From: Enterococcus larvae
GTDB taxonomy: Bacteria > Bacillota > Bacilli > Lactobacillales > Enterococcaceae
Direction of reading: 5' to 3'
NCBI RefSeq assembly: GCF_017830045.1
Contig: NZ_JAEDXU010000006.1
Span: forward strand, 186,001-250,000
DNA length: 64,000 bases
The notes under the pieces were generated by a model. The model had not been told where the DNA came from. It ran no database searches and was given only the letters and a program-made list of their open reading frames with translations. Both the position numbers and the translations under genes were made by a program. Of this stretch, positions 9,303-17,509 are shown piece after piece; within the stretch, counting starts at the first letter, position 1, and the number at the start of each line of letters is the position of its first letter.

Positions 9303-9757
9303 TGATAAATGAACTACAAGATAAATTCATGGAATTACAGACAGATATGGTAGAGATAGCGCTAGAATATGTGAATTGGAAAGCTGACTGTATTTATATT
9401 TATGGCTCAATAGAAAATGATGCAATCACAGCAGATGTCTTTTACAAAATTAATAATAAGGTTTATCTAAAATATAAGATTAATGAAGCTAACAACTCTT
9501 TTGATGTGAGTATAGAGAGGCAGAAAGGACTAATCAGCATATGTGTTGCTGATATGACGAAAGTAAAAGAATTGTTTGAAGCTCACGATAGCGATGTTCC
9601 TACAGAGATTAGGCTCACTTATAACTTGAAAGCAGAAAAAGAGAAATTCCAAGCTCAATATAATTATGATCCAGTAACGGCTTTAGACCCGGAATTAACG
9701 ACTAATGATGTGTTCACACAATGGTACAATGAAGTGAAAAAAGAAGTTGAAAGTTAA
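9302..9757 (+). CDS. YezG-family immunity protein (DUF600-like)
   Basis: This 151-residue acidic protein follows the LXG toxin with a one-base TAATG overlap and a GTAGGAGG ribosome site inside the toxin end. The N-terminus (ELQDKFMELQTDMVEIA) and the IYGSIEN strand resemble the YezG/DUF600 immunity family, which protects Bacillus cells from YeeF-type nuclease toxins. It probably binds the nuclease domain of the adjacent toxin in the cytoplasm. Tight coupling to the toxin supports the pairing even if the family call is imperfect. Confidence 0.8.
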   Translation: MINELQDKFMELQTDMVEIALEYVNWKADCIYIYGSIENDAITADVFYKINNKVYLKYKINEANNSFDVSIERQKGLISICVADMTKVKELFEAHDSDVPTEIRLTYNLKAEKEKFQAQYNYDPVTALDPELTTNDVFTQWYNEVKKEVES

Positions 9758-9769
9758 GAGGAAATATTC

Positions 9770-10600
9770 ATGAGTAAATATTACAATTTGTATTACCTGA
9801 ATTATCAAAAAGCGTTTGAGATTTCAATGCTTATTGATAATAATATAGTTGAAACTATAGTGAAAGAAACATCAACTGATTTTTCAGGAGAAGCTGGTAT
9901 TTCAGCGAGTACAGCTGATCTGAAAAATATTCCAGTACTAGGTAATTATATTCCAGAATTTGAAGCATCAGGAAATGGTAATGTGAGTAAATCAAAAAAA
10001 ACACTGGATAATATCAATGTAATATCAACTAAATCAACTATGCTAAAGCCTGTTGTGGAAAGAGCTAAGAGGATTCAAGTGCTTAGTGAAAATAAGATAG
10101 GTGACTTAGTTAAAATATCTAATGTGGAACTAACTATTGAAAATAGTGATGATATCCTTTCTGTGAAGACTCTTTTAAGTGGACTAATCAATAGTGTTCC
10201 AGTTGATGGGGTTGGCGATTTGGATATTAGTAAGCTTTTTGAAGTTTTTCTAAAAGATACTGCGTATATTATTACTGGTAAAAATAAAGGGAAATTCTTT
10301 TCTGAGAATAGTATTGCAATAAAAATACCAATAGAAACAGAAGCTGAGTTAGAAAACAAATATAGTATTTCTGATTTGGAAATAGGAAAAGTAACAATCA
10401 TTGGAATTTATCGGGGAGAGTATTCGAAAAAGCAACTATTAGATCAAATGGATTTGATTGAGAAAATGCAGAATCTATCAAAAAATAGTAATAATGAAAT
10501 TGAAACAGATGAAGAACCTCAAAAAAAGGACAGAGAAAATGCTAATAAAAAAATTCACTTTATTGATGTCATTGCGATAATTCAAGATTTGAATTTATAG
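9770..10600 (+). CDS. DUF6414-like protein of unknown function
   Basis: This encodes a 276-residue cytoplasmic protein without signal or membrane segments. The N-terminus (YYNLYYLNYQKAFEIS), the following Ser/Thr/Gly-rich part and the repeated reference to ERAKRIQVLSE resemble proteins grouped as DUF6414, for which I know no function. The C-terminal 50 residues are highly charged. It starts 12 bases after the immunity gene with GAGGAAAT upstream and is followed 10 bases later by an AAA+ ATPase, so the three are probably co-transcribed. Base composition is very AT-rich. It could be a second cargo function rather than part of the toxin module. Confidence 0.6.
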   Translation: MSKYYNLYYLNYQKAFEISMLIDNNIVETIVKETSTDFSGEAGISASTADLKNIPVLGNYIPEFEASGNGNVSKSKKTLDNINVISTKSTMLKPVVERAKRIQVLSENKIGDLVKISNVELTIENSDDILSVKTLLSGLINSVPVDGVGDLDISKLFEVFLKDTAYIITGKNKGKFFSENSIAIKIPIETEAELENKYSISDLEIGKVTIIGIYRGEYSKKQLLDQMDLIEKMQNLSKNSNNEIETDEEPQKKDRENANKKIHFIDVIAIIQDLNL

Positions 10601-10610
10601 GTGTGAAAAT

Positions 10611-11780
10611 ATGGAAAAAGTTAGTCTTTATGAATATAGTAAGCATAATTTTGAAGAAATTCAAAAAGAAATGACGATATATTATGTAACTTTGAATGAT
10701 ATTCAACAACTAAATGATGAGGATAAAGAAGTAGCTGAAAAGCATTTGGAAAAAATCGAAAATTTTGAATGTTTTGATTTAACTCTCTTGATTAGTTTGA
10801 ATAATGGGAGAATAGATTTATGGGTTTCTTCCATGATTAATATTTTTAAATGTGTTCAAAAGAATAAAATGTCAACGATTTTTATTATCAATAAAACATT
10901 TTCTAAAGACGTCTTGGATTCAATGTATGCCTTTGTTGACGAGATATTACCATTAGAGTTTCAATTGGGAATTGAGACCAATCTATATACAAATATTGTT
11001 GATATTGAAAACTTTCGATTAGTAGAATTCCAGAATTATATTGATAGTCATATTTTCGGAAATACTAAACTTAAATCTCGTCTTTTTGAAGAGATACACA
11101 AATTTAGAGTGTTCAATCGAATAGATGAACAACCCATATTCTCTGCTTTCCTTTGTGGCAATTCTGGTATTGGGAAAACGGAACTTGCTATGCAGATTCA
11201 TAAATATCTTAGTCCTGATGAGTCGTTTATAAAAATTAATTTGGGGAACTATAGTGGTCAAAATTCTTTATCTAGTCTTATAGGAAGCCCGAGAGGATAC
11301 TATGGTAGTGATTCGGGTGAATTATCTGATAAAATTCATGGTAGTAATTCCTCAGTTATTTTAATAGATGAATTTGAAAAGGCTGATCACTCTATTTTTA
11401 ATTTTTTTCTTGAACTTTTATCTGATGGAAAATTTACTGATTCCTTAGGTAGAGAATACGATTTGAATAAGTATATAATAATTTTTACATCTAATTTAGC
11501 AATAGATGAAATCAATAGTACAATACCTCCTGAACTTCGTTCAAGGTTCAATTTGTTTTATAAGCTTGTCCCCTTGACTGACCAGGATAAATCGGATTAC
11601 GTTTCCTATAAATGTGAGTATTATTCGAAAAAAATTTCAGATGAATATGAGATTGAAATATCTCAAAATCAGCTTAATAATATAGCAAACATTGATGTTT
11701 CAAAATACAATAATTTGCGTTATATTAATAAGCAAATTCAATTGAACCTTTTAAATGAATTAAAGGATGAAATAATTTAG
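10611..11780 (+). CDS. ClpB-D2-like AAA+ ATPase of the ICE cargo
   Basis: This 389-residue protein has an N-terminal domain of about 140 residues that I do not recognise, then an AAA+ module like the second ATPase ring of ClpA/ClpB. Walker A GNSGIGKT lies at about 182-189, the pore-region GSPRGYYG at about 225, Walker B VILIDEFEKAD at about 248, sensor 1 FTSNLA near 293, and an arginine finger PPELRSRF near 305-312. The protein lacks the ClpB N domain and first ring, so it is not a normal chaperone. With the upstream DUF6414-like gene it forms an AT-rich pair at the end of the element. Its role is unknown; defence or remodelling of the partner is conceivable. Confidence 0.75.
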   Translation: MEKVSLYEYSKHNFEEIQKEMTIYYVTLNDIQQLNDEDKEVAEKHLEKIENFECFDLTLLISLNNGRIDLWVSSMINIFKCVQKNKMSTIFIINKTFSKDVLDSMYAFVDEILPLEFQLGIETNLYTNIVDIENFRLVEFQNYIDSHIFGNTKLKSRLFEEIHKFRVFNRIDEQPIFSAFLCGNSGIGKTELAMQIHKYLSPDESFIKINLGNYSGQNSLSSLIGSPRGYYGSDSGELSDKIHGSNSSVILIDEFEKADHSIFNFFLELLSDGKFTDSLGREYDLNKYIIIFTSNLAIDEINSTIPPELRSRFNLFYKLVPLTDQDKSDYVSYKCEYYSKKISDEYEIEISQNQLNNIANIDVSKYNNLRYINKQIQLNLLNELKDEII

Positions 11781-11925
11781 GGGTATGGGGTAAATACAGA
11801 TAGAAGAGTGTGGCAAAAGAGAGAGAATTTTTTTAGAAGAAACTGGATGTAATATGAATTGATGAATATTATTAAAGTGACTCTGATTTTTATGAATAAA
11901 ACATGCCCGTGGTAATTGAGATTTT

Positions 11926-11949
11926 TGACCCAGTTTATGACCCAGTTTA
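11926..11949. repeat. tandem 12-bp direct repeat near the ICE right end
   Basis: TGACCCAGTTTA occurs twice in exact tandem (11926-11937 and 11938-11949) in a gene-free stretch after the last ICE gene. Short direct repeats flanking the recombination core are typical arm-type binding sites for tyrosine integrases, so this may be part of the ICE attachment region. That role is inferred. Confidence 0.5.
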
Positions 11950-12021
11950 AAATTTTGTTAGTGGTTACTAGTAATGTTTTTTTCTGAATACTAATTTGAT
12001 CTTTTTCTTATCTGACGCTTG

Positions 12022-12099
12022 ATGATGTGTATTGGTGTTAGCGTAATTGACTATATCGAACAAGGAAAAATCGCGAAAGTGAATACAGAAAAGGCTTGA
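12022..12099 (+). pseudogene. orphan gene 3' end, probable ICE attachment-site remnant
   Basis: A short open frame ends IDYIEQGKIAKVNTEKA and stops at 12097-12099, followed by a strong terminator. It has no ribosome site and looks like the tail of a normal cytoplasmic protein. Such displaced 3' ends are expected where an element integrates into the end of a gene; the rest of the gene would be at the other end of the ICE, outside the window. I could not identify the protein. From 11781 to 12021 I see no gene. Confidence 0.35.
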
Positions 12100-12132
12100 T
12101 ATCAAGTTGTTTCACCTGCTAATATGACCTAT

Positions 12133-12209
12133 CCTCGTAGAGCTGTGGTTGAAATATCCTCTAAAGAAGAGGTATTTCACTCATTCCACAGCTTCTGCGG
12201 GGTATTTTT
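12133..12209 (+). terminator. nested hairpin terminator
   Basis: An inner hairpin (GAAATATCCTCT with AGAGGTATTTC) sits inside an outer stem (AGCTGTGG with CCACAGCT, extended by CCTCGTAG pairing with CTGCGGGG), followed by a run of T. It lies just after the orphan gene end. No gene is seen from 12210 to 12612, which is AT-rich and includes the leader of the LRR protein. Confidence 0.7.
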
Positions 12210-12612
12210 GTTGTGTCCTGTTGGAAAATAGGCGGTTTTTTTGATGAAAAAATGTTTAGTCACTTATCTAATTATTTTTAAAAATAATTCTTGTGAAATC
12301 ATCAAATAAAAAAACATAAATGATTTAAAAAGCAGAAATAAATTGAATGGTTTTTAGGATAAAACTATTTTTATTTTGTTTGAAATTTGGATGAAAACGA
12401 AAAACTTCAGGTCTGATAGTCTTAGGTATGTAAGAGTATCAAATGAATAATCTATAGCCTCAATAGAAAGATAGTGATTTACAACACTTTTTGATTCTTT
12501 ATTGAAACATATTTATCGGAAAAATGACATAAATAGTCAAAAAAGGATTGTTTCGGATTTTAAATAATATGGTAAAATTAGTTTCTAAAAGAAAATAAAG
12601 GAGAATGATAAA

Positions 12613-13437
12613 ATGAAAAAAAGTATTAAAGTGTTAGGAATAATTGGTTTGGGCTTGTTGACGACAATTGCAATAAAGGGTGTGACAGCCGAAGCAGAAT
12701 ATGATGGGAATAGTCGAGATCGGTCTCCCTATGCATATATCCCTAACTATGAGCTGAGAGAGCAGATTGCTCAATTAAGTGGTGTTCGTTCCGATGATTT
12801 CTATCAGGAATATGGGTTGATCGAAAAGGATCTATTGCGTGAAACAACTGGGAAGTTGGATGATGAATCAGGATCTTACAGCTTGGAGGGTATTCAGTTT
12901 CTGGAAAATATTACGAAGTATGCCTCTGAAGGAACGAATGCAGTAGACTATAGACCATTGGAAAAGCTTACACAATTGAAGGAATTCAAAGATTATGAAG
13001 CACCAACGTATTCTATTGATTTTATGAAGAACATGGATCAGTTAGAAGAAGTCTATCTGGAATTAAGTACTGGAATGGATGAAGATGACGCTGCACTAAA
13101 ACCTATTTTGGATTTGACGGTGCTTAACAACTTATCGAATCTAACAAACCTAGCTATCCTTGAAGAAGCAAGATACAGCCAGACAATCGTCTTAAAAAAT
13201 GGTATGACTCAGTATCAGTTAGTAGATCCGGTTATTTTGTCTGATCATTTTGCTGATACAGAAGTAGAATATGAATCTAGTGATGAAGGTTTTTCATGTG
13301 AAAATGGTATCCTGAGTTGGGAAGGATTAAGTTCTGAAACTGTAGAATTACGCTATAGTTGGTCAGCTGTAAGAAGTACCGATGATGGAGAGTTTCGTTT
13401 TGATGGGGAAGCCATTATCCCGTTATACTGGAAGTAA
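12613..13437 (+). CDS. secreted leucine-rich-repeat protein (internalin-like, no anchor)
   Basis: This 274-residue protein has a signal peptide (basic MKKSIK, then a hydrophobic core, cleavage near TAEAE). The middle holds degenerate leucine-rich repeats (LEGIQFLENITKY, LEKLTQLKEFKD, FMKNMDQLEEVYLE, LNNLSNLTNLAIL) similar to Listeria and enterococcal internalin-like proteins. The C-terminal 80 residues form a beta-rich Ig-like tail ending in PLYWK. No LPXTG, WxL or membrane anchor follows, so it is probably released or held by non-covalent contacts. AAAGGAG precedes the ATG. It stands alone, with a terminator about 85 bases downstream. The ligand is unknown. Confidence 0.75.
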   Translation: MKKSIKVLGIIGLGLLTTIAIKGVTAEAEYDGNSRDRSPYAYIPNYELREQIAQLSGVRSDDFYQEYGLIEKDLLRETTGKLDDESGSYSLEGIQFLENITKYASEGTNAVDYRPLEKLTQLKEFKDYEAPTYSIDFMKNMDQLEEVYLELSTGMDEDDAALKPILDLTVLNNLSNLTNLAILEEARYSQTIVLKNGMTQYQLVDPVILSDHFADTEVEYESSDEGFSCENGILSWEGLSSETVELRYSWSAVRSTDDGEFRFDGEAIIPLYWK

Positions 13438-13521
13438 AACAGCTATTGGTCGATCTTCAATTATAATGAAAAGACCTCAATGTAGTATCGATGTGGTTTA
13501 GTTAAATAACTAATTAAATCG

Positions 13522-13572
13522 AGCAGGAGTCTTCAGTTCTTTCGTATAGAATTGAAAACTCCTGCTTATTTG
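13522..13572 (+). terminator. terminator downstream of the LRR protein gene
   Basis: The arms AGCAGGAGT and ACTCCTGCT, with further pairing in between, form a long hairpin followed by TATTTGTTT. Confidence 0.75.
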
Positions 13573-13586
13573 TTTCATGTGAAACA
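13571..13586. promoter_or_regulatory. parS-like 16-bp palindrome
   Basis: TGTTTCATGTGAAACA differs from the ParB-binding consensus TGTTTCACGTGAAACA by one base near the centre. The window encodes ParA and ParB at 60.4-62.0 kb, and parS sites cluster around the origin. It directly follows the terminator hairpin, so it could also be a chance match. Confidence 0.5.
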
Positions 13587-13695
13587 TTGTTGATTATAAA
13601 ACAATAAAAAAATAGTAAAAAAACAAGTATCGCTGACTGAACAATTATTATTACTTCCTAAAGAAGTTGTATTTGTATATTTTTGAAAAAAATAG

Positions 13696-13724
13696 ATGAC
13701 AAAAAATAATCATTGTGTTATCAT
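13696..13724 (+). promoter_or_regulatory. promoter of a short peptide-encoding transcript
   Basis: ATGACA (13696-13701) and TATCAT (13719-13724) are 17 bases apart, 32 bases before the ATG of the small peptide gene. Confidence 0.45.
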
Positions 13725-13756
13725 TACATTACAAATAGGACAGGAGGGGTTAGTAA

Positions 13757-13828
13757 ATGGGTTTCATTAGTGGTGTTGTTCAATACTGGTTAAGCGCAAC
13801 TTTAAACTTTTTCAGCTTATTCTTCTAA
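13757..13828 (+). CDS. 23-residue hydrophobic peptide
   Basis: A 23-codon frame begins MGFISGVVQYWL and ends FFSLFF. A strong AGGAGGGG ribosome site lies 7 bases before the ATG, a promoter just upstream and a terminator 23 bases after the stop, so it forms a complete tiny transcription unit. The peptide is hydrophobic and aromatic with no charged residues and could insert in membranes. Small membrane-active peptides of this type include type I toxins, leaderless bacteriocins and phenol-soluble modulins, but I recognise no specific family. The next gene starts 250 bases downstream. Confidence 0.45.
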   Translation: MGFISGVVQYWLSATLNFFSLFF

Positions 13829-13850
13829 TAAATAACTGAATTAAAGAATT

Positions 13851-13883
13851 AAGGTCAGAAGGAATTTCCTCTGATCTTTTTTT
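13851..13883 (+). terminator. terminator of the short peptide unit
   Basis: GGTCAGA and TCTGATC, with an inner AGGA/TCCT pairing, form a hairpin followed by TTTTTTT. No gene is seen between this and 14080. Confidence 0.85.
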
Positions 13884-14080
13884 GTGCACTGTTCAATCGT
13901 AGAGGGCGTGAAATACTTAAAACGAATCGTTAACTTATATCAAATAGAAATGAATGTAAACACGGTATATATTTAGCGTTAATGAAACATACATCAATTA
14001 CATAAAAAAATGCTTACGAAGAAAGTCGTTTTTTGATACCATAGTAGACGTTGCTCAAAAATTGAAAGGAGAAATAAATT

Positions 14081-14530
14081 TTGCCTACGAATAAAAAAGA
14101 AAGTACCGTTTTTACATTGATGATGTGTACAATGATGGTTTTTGGTATGAGTGTTTACAATGCACTGCTGCATAATGGAATAGGAGGGATAGTCTTTTCC
14201 GAACTAATGCTGGGCTTCTTGCCGGCTTTTCTGGTTGCCTTACTGTTAGATGTATTGATTGTTGGGCCATTCGCAAAGAATATTGCATTTAAGTTGCTGG
14301 GAGAAAATAAAGGAAAGATGCCTTTGACTGCGTTGGTGATTTCTTGCTGCATGGTATTTTGTATGGTGCTATGTATGTCGTTGTTCGGATTGATCATGCA
14401 ACAGAATTTTTCTGGAAATGTGTTCATTAACTATATTCAAGCGATGCTCCTGAATGCAGTATGTGCGTTTCCTTTGCAGCTGCTTATTGTAGGTCCGATT
14501 TCCAGATCTATATTAAAAGCGATTCAGTAA
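14081..14530 (+). CDS. DUF2798-like four-helix membrane protein
   Basis: This 149-residue integral membrane protein has four predicted helices in two similar halves, each ending in a LLxVGP-type motif (VLIVGPFAKNIA and LLIVGPISRSIL). This internal repeat is characteristic of DUF2798 proteins, whose function is unknown. The start is a TTG at 14081 with AAAGGAGA upstream; no ATG in a better position exists. It lies 13 bases before a TetR-family regulator and is probably co-transcribed with it, so it may be under that regulator's control. Confidence 0.75.
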   Translation: MPTNKKESTVFTLMMCTMMVFGMSVYNALLHNGIGGIVFSELMLGFLPAFLVALLLDVLIVGPFAKNIAFKLLGENKGKMPLTALVISCCMVFCMVLCMSLFGLIMQQNFSGNVFINYIQAMLLNAVCAFPLQLLIVGPISRSILKAIQ

Positions 14531-14543
14531 GGGGCGATAGTCG

Positions 14544-15098
14544 ATGGGAATAAAAGATTTGAGGTACAGAAGGACAGAATCCTTATTGTATCAGTCCTTG
14601 TTTTTCCTTTTAAAAGAAAAGGAGTTTCATGCGGTAAAGGTCAGTGAATTGACAAATCAGGCGGGAGTCTCGCGGCAGGCGTTCTATTCTCATTATGAGG
14701 ACAAGTATGATTTTTTAGATCAATTAAACAGTTTATTGATTACTCGGATACAAAATCAGCTGCAGCTGAAGAAGACCTCTCAAAAAGTAACGATACTGGT
14801 TTTGGTATTGGAAGAGCTGTTGGCTGACCACGATTTTTGTCTGGATCTTAATCGCTTATCGGCTATCAATAAAACGATTTGCGAACCGAATTTTGATTCC
14901 TTGAAAAGTCGTTTGGAACAGTTATTTTCCACTTATTTTTCCGGATACAGTTGGAAGACGGATTGCTACAACCAGACTGAGTATTTCCAGCATTTTCTTG
15001 GTGGGATGATCACGAACGCCTTATTCAGTGCAATAGACAATCAAAGCGATATACCATTGAAAATTTTACATACACATTTAAGCTTGTTTGATAGTTAA
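14544..15098 (+). CDS. TetR/AcrR-family transcriptional regulator
   Basis: This 184-residue protein has an N-terminal TetR helix-turn-helix (about residues 10-55; VSELTNQAGVSRQAFYSHYE is the DNA-reading part). A divergent helical ligand/dimer domain follows, similar to the short TetR proteins often paired with small membrane proteins. It follows the DUF2798-like gene and probably represses that operon; the ligand is unknown. A terminator lies about 60 bases after the stop. Confidence 0.88.
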   Translation: MGIKDLRYRRTESLLYQSLFFLLKEKEFHAVKVSELTNQAGVSRQAFYSHYEDKYDFLDQLNSLLITRIQNQLQLKKTSQKVTILVLVLEELLADHDFCLDLNRLSAINKTICEPNFDSLKSRLEQLFSTYFSGYSWKTDCYNQTEYFQHFLGGMITNALFSAIDNQSDIPLKILHTHLSLFDS

Positions 15099-15159
15099 AT
15101 TCCTAATGAAGTAAAAACGAAATAAACAATGTTTTTGAAGCTGTCTTTTCAGACATCCG

Positions 15160-15212
15160 CCGACTTATATGAAAATGGAATCCTCCATTTTTAGCATAAG
15201 TCGGTTTTTTTG
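15160..15212 (+). terminator. terminator after the TetR gene
   Basis: CCGACTTAT and ATAAGTCGG pair, with an inner AAAATGGA/TCCATTTT stem, followed by TTTTTTTT. From 15213 to 15471 there is no gene apart from the MFS gene leader. Confidence 0.9.
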
Positions 15213-15471
15213 TAGAAAAATATACCTGCGAAAGCTCTGCCTCTGAGGCTAAAGTACCAGAGAAGTTCATGCTGCAGGCTGAAAGAAATCAGTAAGGAAA
15301 GTGATACACTGAAAGTGTGAGAAAAACGGACGTTATTGTTGGGGAATAGATAATGAGCTGTAGAAATTTTGTTGCATTTTCTTTCACAGAAGTTGACTGT
15401 ATATTATGGTGTGGAAGGCAGAAACAACCGTACAGCTTATTCATTTAAAAAAAATTTACGAGGAGATAGGG

Positions 15472-16725
15472 ATGAAAAAAGAGCAAAGAAATATTTTATT
15501 TTTAGTGTTGGGGCAGTTTATTTCGGTTTTCGGTGGGGCAATCTTGCGGTTTGCGTTGTCGCTTTATGTATTGGATAAGACGGGGCGCGCAGATATTTTT
15601 GCAACGGTGTTGGCGGTATCCAGCATTCCAGTGTTGTTTTCACCGATTGGCGGTGCAATTGCGGATCGTTTCGATCGCCGCATGCTGATGGTATTGATGG
15701 ATGTGGCAAATGCAGTGTTGGCATTACTGCTGTTTTTCGTATTGGGAACCAGTCAATCGGTCTTGATGATAGGGATATTACTGTTTGTGTTATCTGCGGT
15801 TGGAAGCTTTGATACACCTGTTGTAACAGCCAGTATCCCGCTATTAGTAGAGGAAAGTGAACTGGAAAAAGTCAATGGCTTGGTCAATGGCGTCCTTGCT
15901 ATGTCAAATGTTGTAGCACCAATTATCGGGGGTATCCTTTACGGCTTTTTAGGCGCACAGCTGATGGTAGCTAGTAGTATTATTTTCTTTGTTCTTGCGG
16001 CGGTGATCGAAACCTTCATTCGTATTCCTTTCCAGAAAAGAGCAATGGAAAAAGGAATGGTTCAAACGCTCACGGCTGATTTAGTAGATGGATTTCGTGA
16101 GATTCGCAACAATAAGGTCATTTTAAAAACAATTTTGATTGCGGCATTGATCAACTTTGTTTTAACCCCCTTCTTTATTGTTGGAACGCCAATCATTTTG
16201 AGAGTGGTCCTACAAGTGAATGATTCAGTCTATGGTATCGGGATGTCCCTATTCAGTCTGGCAAATATCTTAGGTGCTGTATTTGCGGGACCGTTAACGA
16301 AGAAGTTGAAATTCAATAATTTTTATTGGACCTTTACGATTTCCGGTTTGCTGCTGATTGTGATGAATCTAGGACTTACATTTGCCGGCAGCGGTTCAGG
16401 CAGTATGATTGGTTTTCTGTTTTTTGTCATTACCGGTGTACCGATTGGTATGCTGATGAGTAGTATCTCGATTTATCTGATTGCAGTGGTTCAAAGAATC
16501 ACACCGACAGAAAATATAGGAAAAGTCATGGCAACGATTATCGCTGTTGCCCAGTGTGCAGTTCCTCTAGGACAAATGATGATTGGTCTATTGTTCAAAG
16601 AAACAACGACAAGCATCTTTGTTCCGGTGATGTTCATCGCAGCAATCGTTTTACTTGTTTCTTACCTGTGCTATTACTTGTTTAAAGAGACAAAGGATTC
16701 TGATGTAGAGGTTATCAGAGAATAA
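15472..16725 (+). CDS. MFS family exporter
   Basis: This 417-residue permease has about 12 membrane helices. The N-terminus resembles the MFS_3 / macrolide-efflux-like group (GQFISVFGGAILRFALSLYVLD, then the loop GGAIADRFDRR after the second helix, the MFS signature). It probably exports drugs or metabolites by proton antiport; the substrate cannot be read from sequence. ATG at 15472 was chosen over an ATG at 15406 because GAGGAGA lies just upstream and the extra residues would not be hydrophobic. It stands alone between two terminators. Confidence 0.88.
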   Translation: MKKEQRNILFLVLGQFISVFGGAILRFALSLYVLDKTGRADIFATVLAVSSIPVLFSPIGGAIADRFDRRMLMVLMDVANAVLALLLFFVLGTSQSVLMIGILLFVLSAVGSFDTPVVTASIPLLVEESELEKVNGLVNGVLAMSNVVAPIIGGILYGFLGAQLMVASSIIFFVLAAVIETFIRIPFQKRAMEKGMVQTLTADLVDGFREIRNNKVILKTILIAALINFVLTPFFIVGTPIILRVVLQVNDSVYGIGMSLFSLANILGAVFAGPLTKKLKFNNFYWTFTISGLLLIVMNLGLTFAGSGSGSMIGFLFFVITGVPIGMLMSSISIYLIAVVQRITPTENIGKVMATIIAVAQCAVPLGQMMIGLLFKETTTSIFVPVMFIAAIVLLVSYLCYYLFKETKDSDVEVIRE

Positions 16726-16730
16726 TAACT

Positions 16731-16780
16731 AAAAATCATGGGACGGTCTCCTTTTCCAGAAGACTGTTCCATGATTTTTT
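16731..16780 (+). terminator. terminator between the MFS and HxlR genes
   Basis: AAAAATCATGG and CCATGATTTTT form a hairpin with T tails on both strands, so it may serve both convergent genes. Confidence 0.85.
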
Positions 16781-16848
16781 ATGACTCCAGTTCACTTCAA
16801 TTGATGAGACGGTTGGAATAAAAAACTATGTTCATTTGGTGCAGGTAT

Positions 16849-17196
16849 TTACTTATTGAAAACTTCCAGCTGAGTTTGATAACTTTCCCCCCAGGTTTCC
16901 ATTGCACGCATGACAGGAACGAAGCTCTTGCCAAGCTCACTTAAGCGGTATTCGACTTTCGGCGGTACGGTATTGTACACAGTGCGAGTTATCAGCTGAT
17001 CTGCCTGCAGCTCCTTTAAATGCTGGGTCAGCATTTTCTGTGTGAGCGTAGGATCATCAAAAGCAGTCTTCAATTCACTGAAGCGCATGACCGAATGCTC
17101 TGCCAAAAACCAGATGATAGAGAGCTTCCATTTTCCGGCCATGATTCGTTGTGTGGTTACCAGCGGGCATGTATCTTCCCAATCCATTTGCTTCAT
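16849..17196 (-). CDS. HxlR-family (MarR-like winged helix) regulator
   Basis: This 115-residue regulator carries the family pattern: an N-terminal cysteine in TCPLVTTQRIMAGKWKLSII, then a winged helix (RFSELKTAF, LTQKMLTQHLKELQADQLI). HxlR proteins such as YodB and HypR sense electrophiles or oxidants through that cysteine. It is divergent from an aldo/keto reductase gene; the shared region (17197-17509) probably holds both promoters, and the regulator may control the reductase. AGGAGATAC precedes the ATG. Confidence 0.88.
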   Translation of the reverse strand: MKQMDWEDTCPLVTTQRIMAGKWKLSIIWFLAEHSVMRFSELKTAFDDPTLTQKMLTQHLKELQADQLITRTVYNTVPPKVEYRLSELGKSFVPVMRAMETWGESYQTQLEVFNK

Positions 17197-17509
17197 AATA
17201 TGTATCTCCTCTTTTATCTATATAAAAATAAAAATCAATGTTATCAACAGTTCGACCACGTATTGCTTTTCATACTTCTCTTGAATGGGATTTAAGAAAC
17301 TGATGAGACTTGCAGATCGTTCACAAGCTTTGTCATTCGTTGTGTATACCGAGAACAACATTTTATGGAATTGTCTCAGGAGCTTCCAGATTTCCAAAGG
17401 GCACTTTTTAGTAAGTATACCACAATAAAGTGCCGTCTTGTCGCAGTCTCTGACCATCAACTATACTGAAAGCAGCTTCATCAACAGGGGAAAGAAAGGG
17501 TGGTCAAAA

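Noticed and set aside
17218-17460. Minus-strand frame between the HxlR regulator and the reductase
   Set aside because: Lies in a divergent promoter region, lacks a ribosome site and has a random-looking product.
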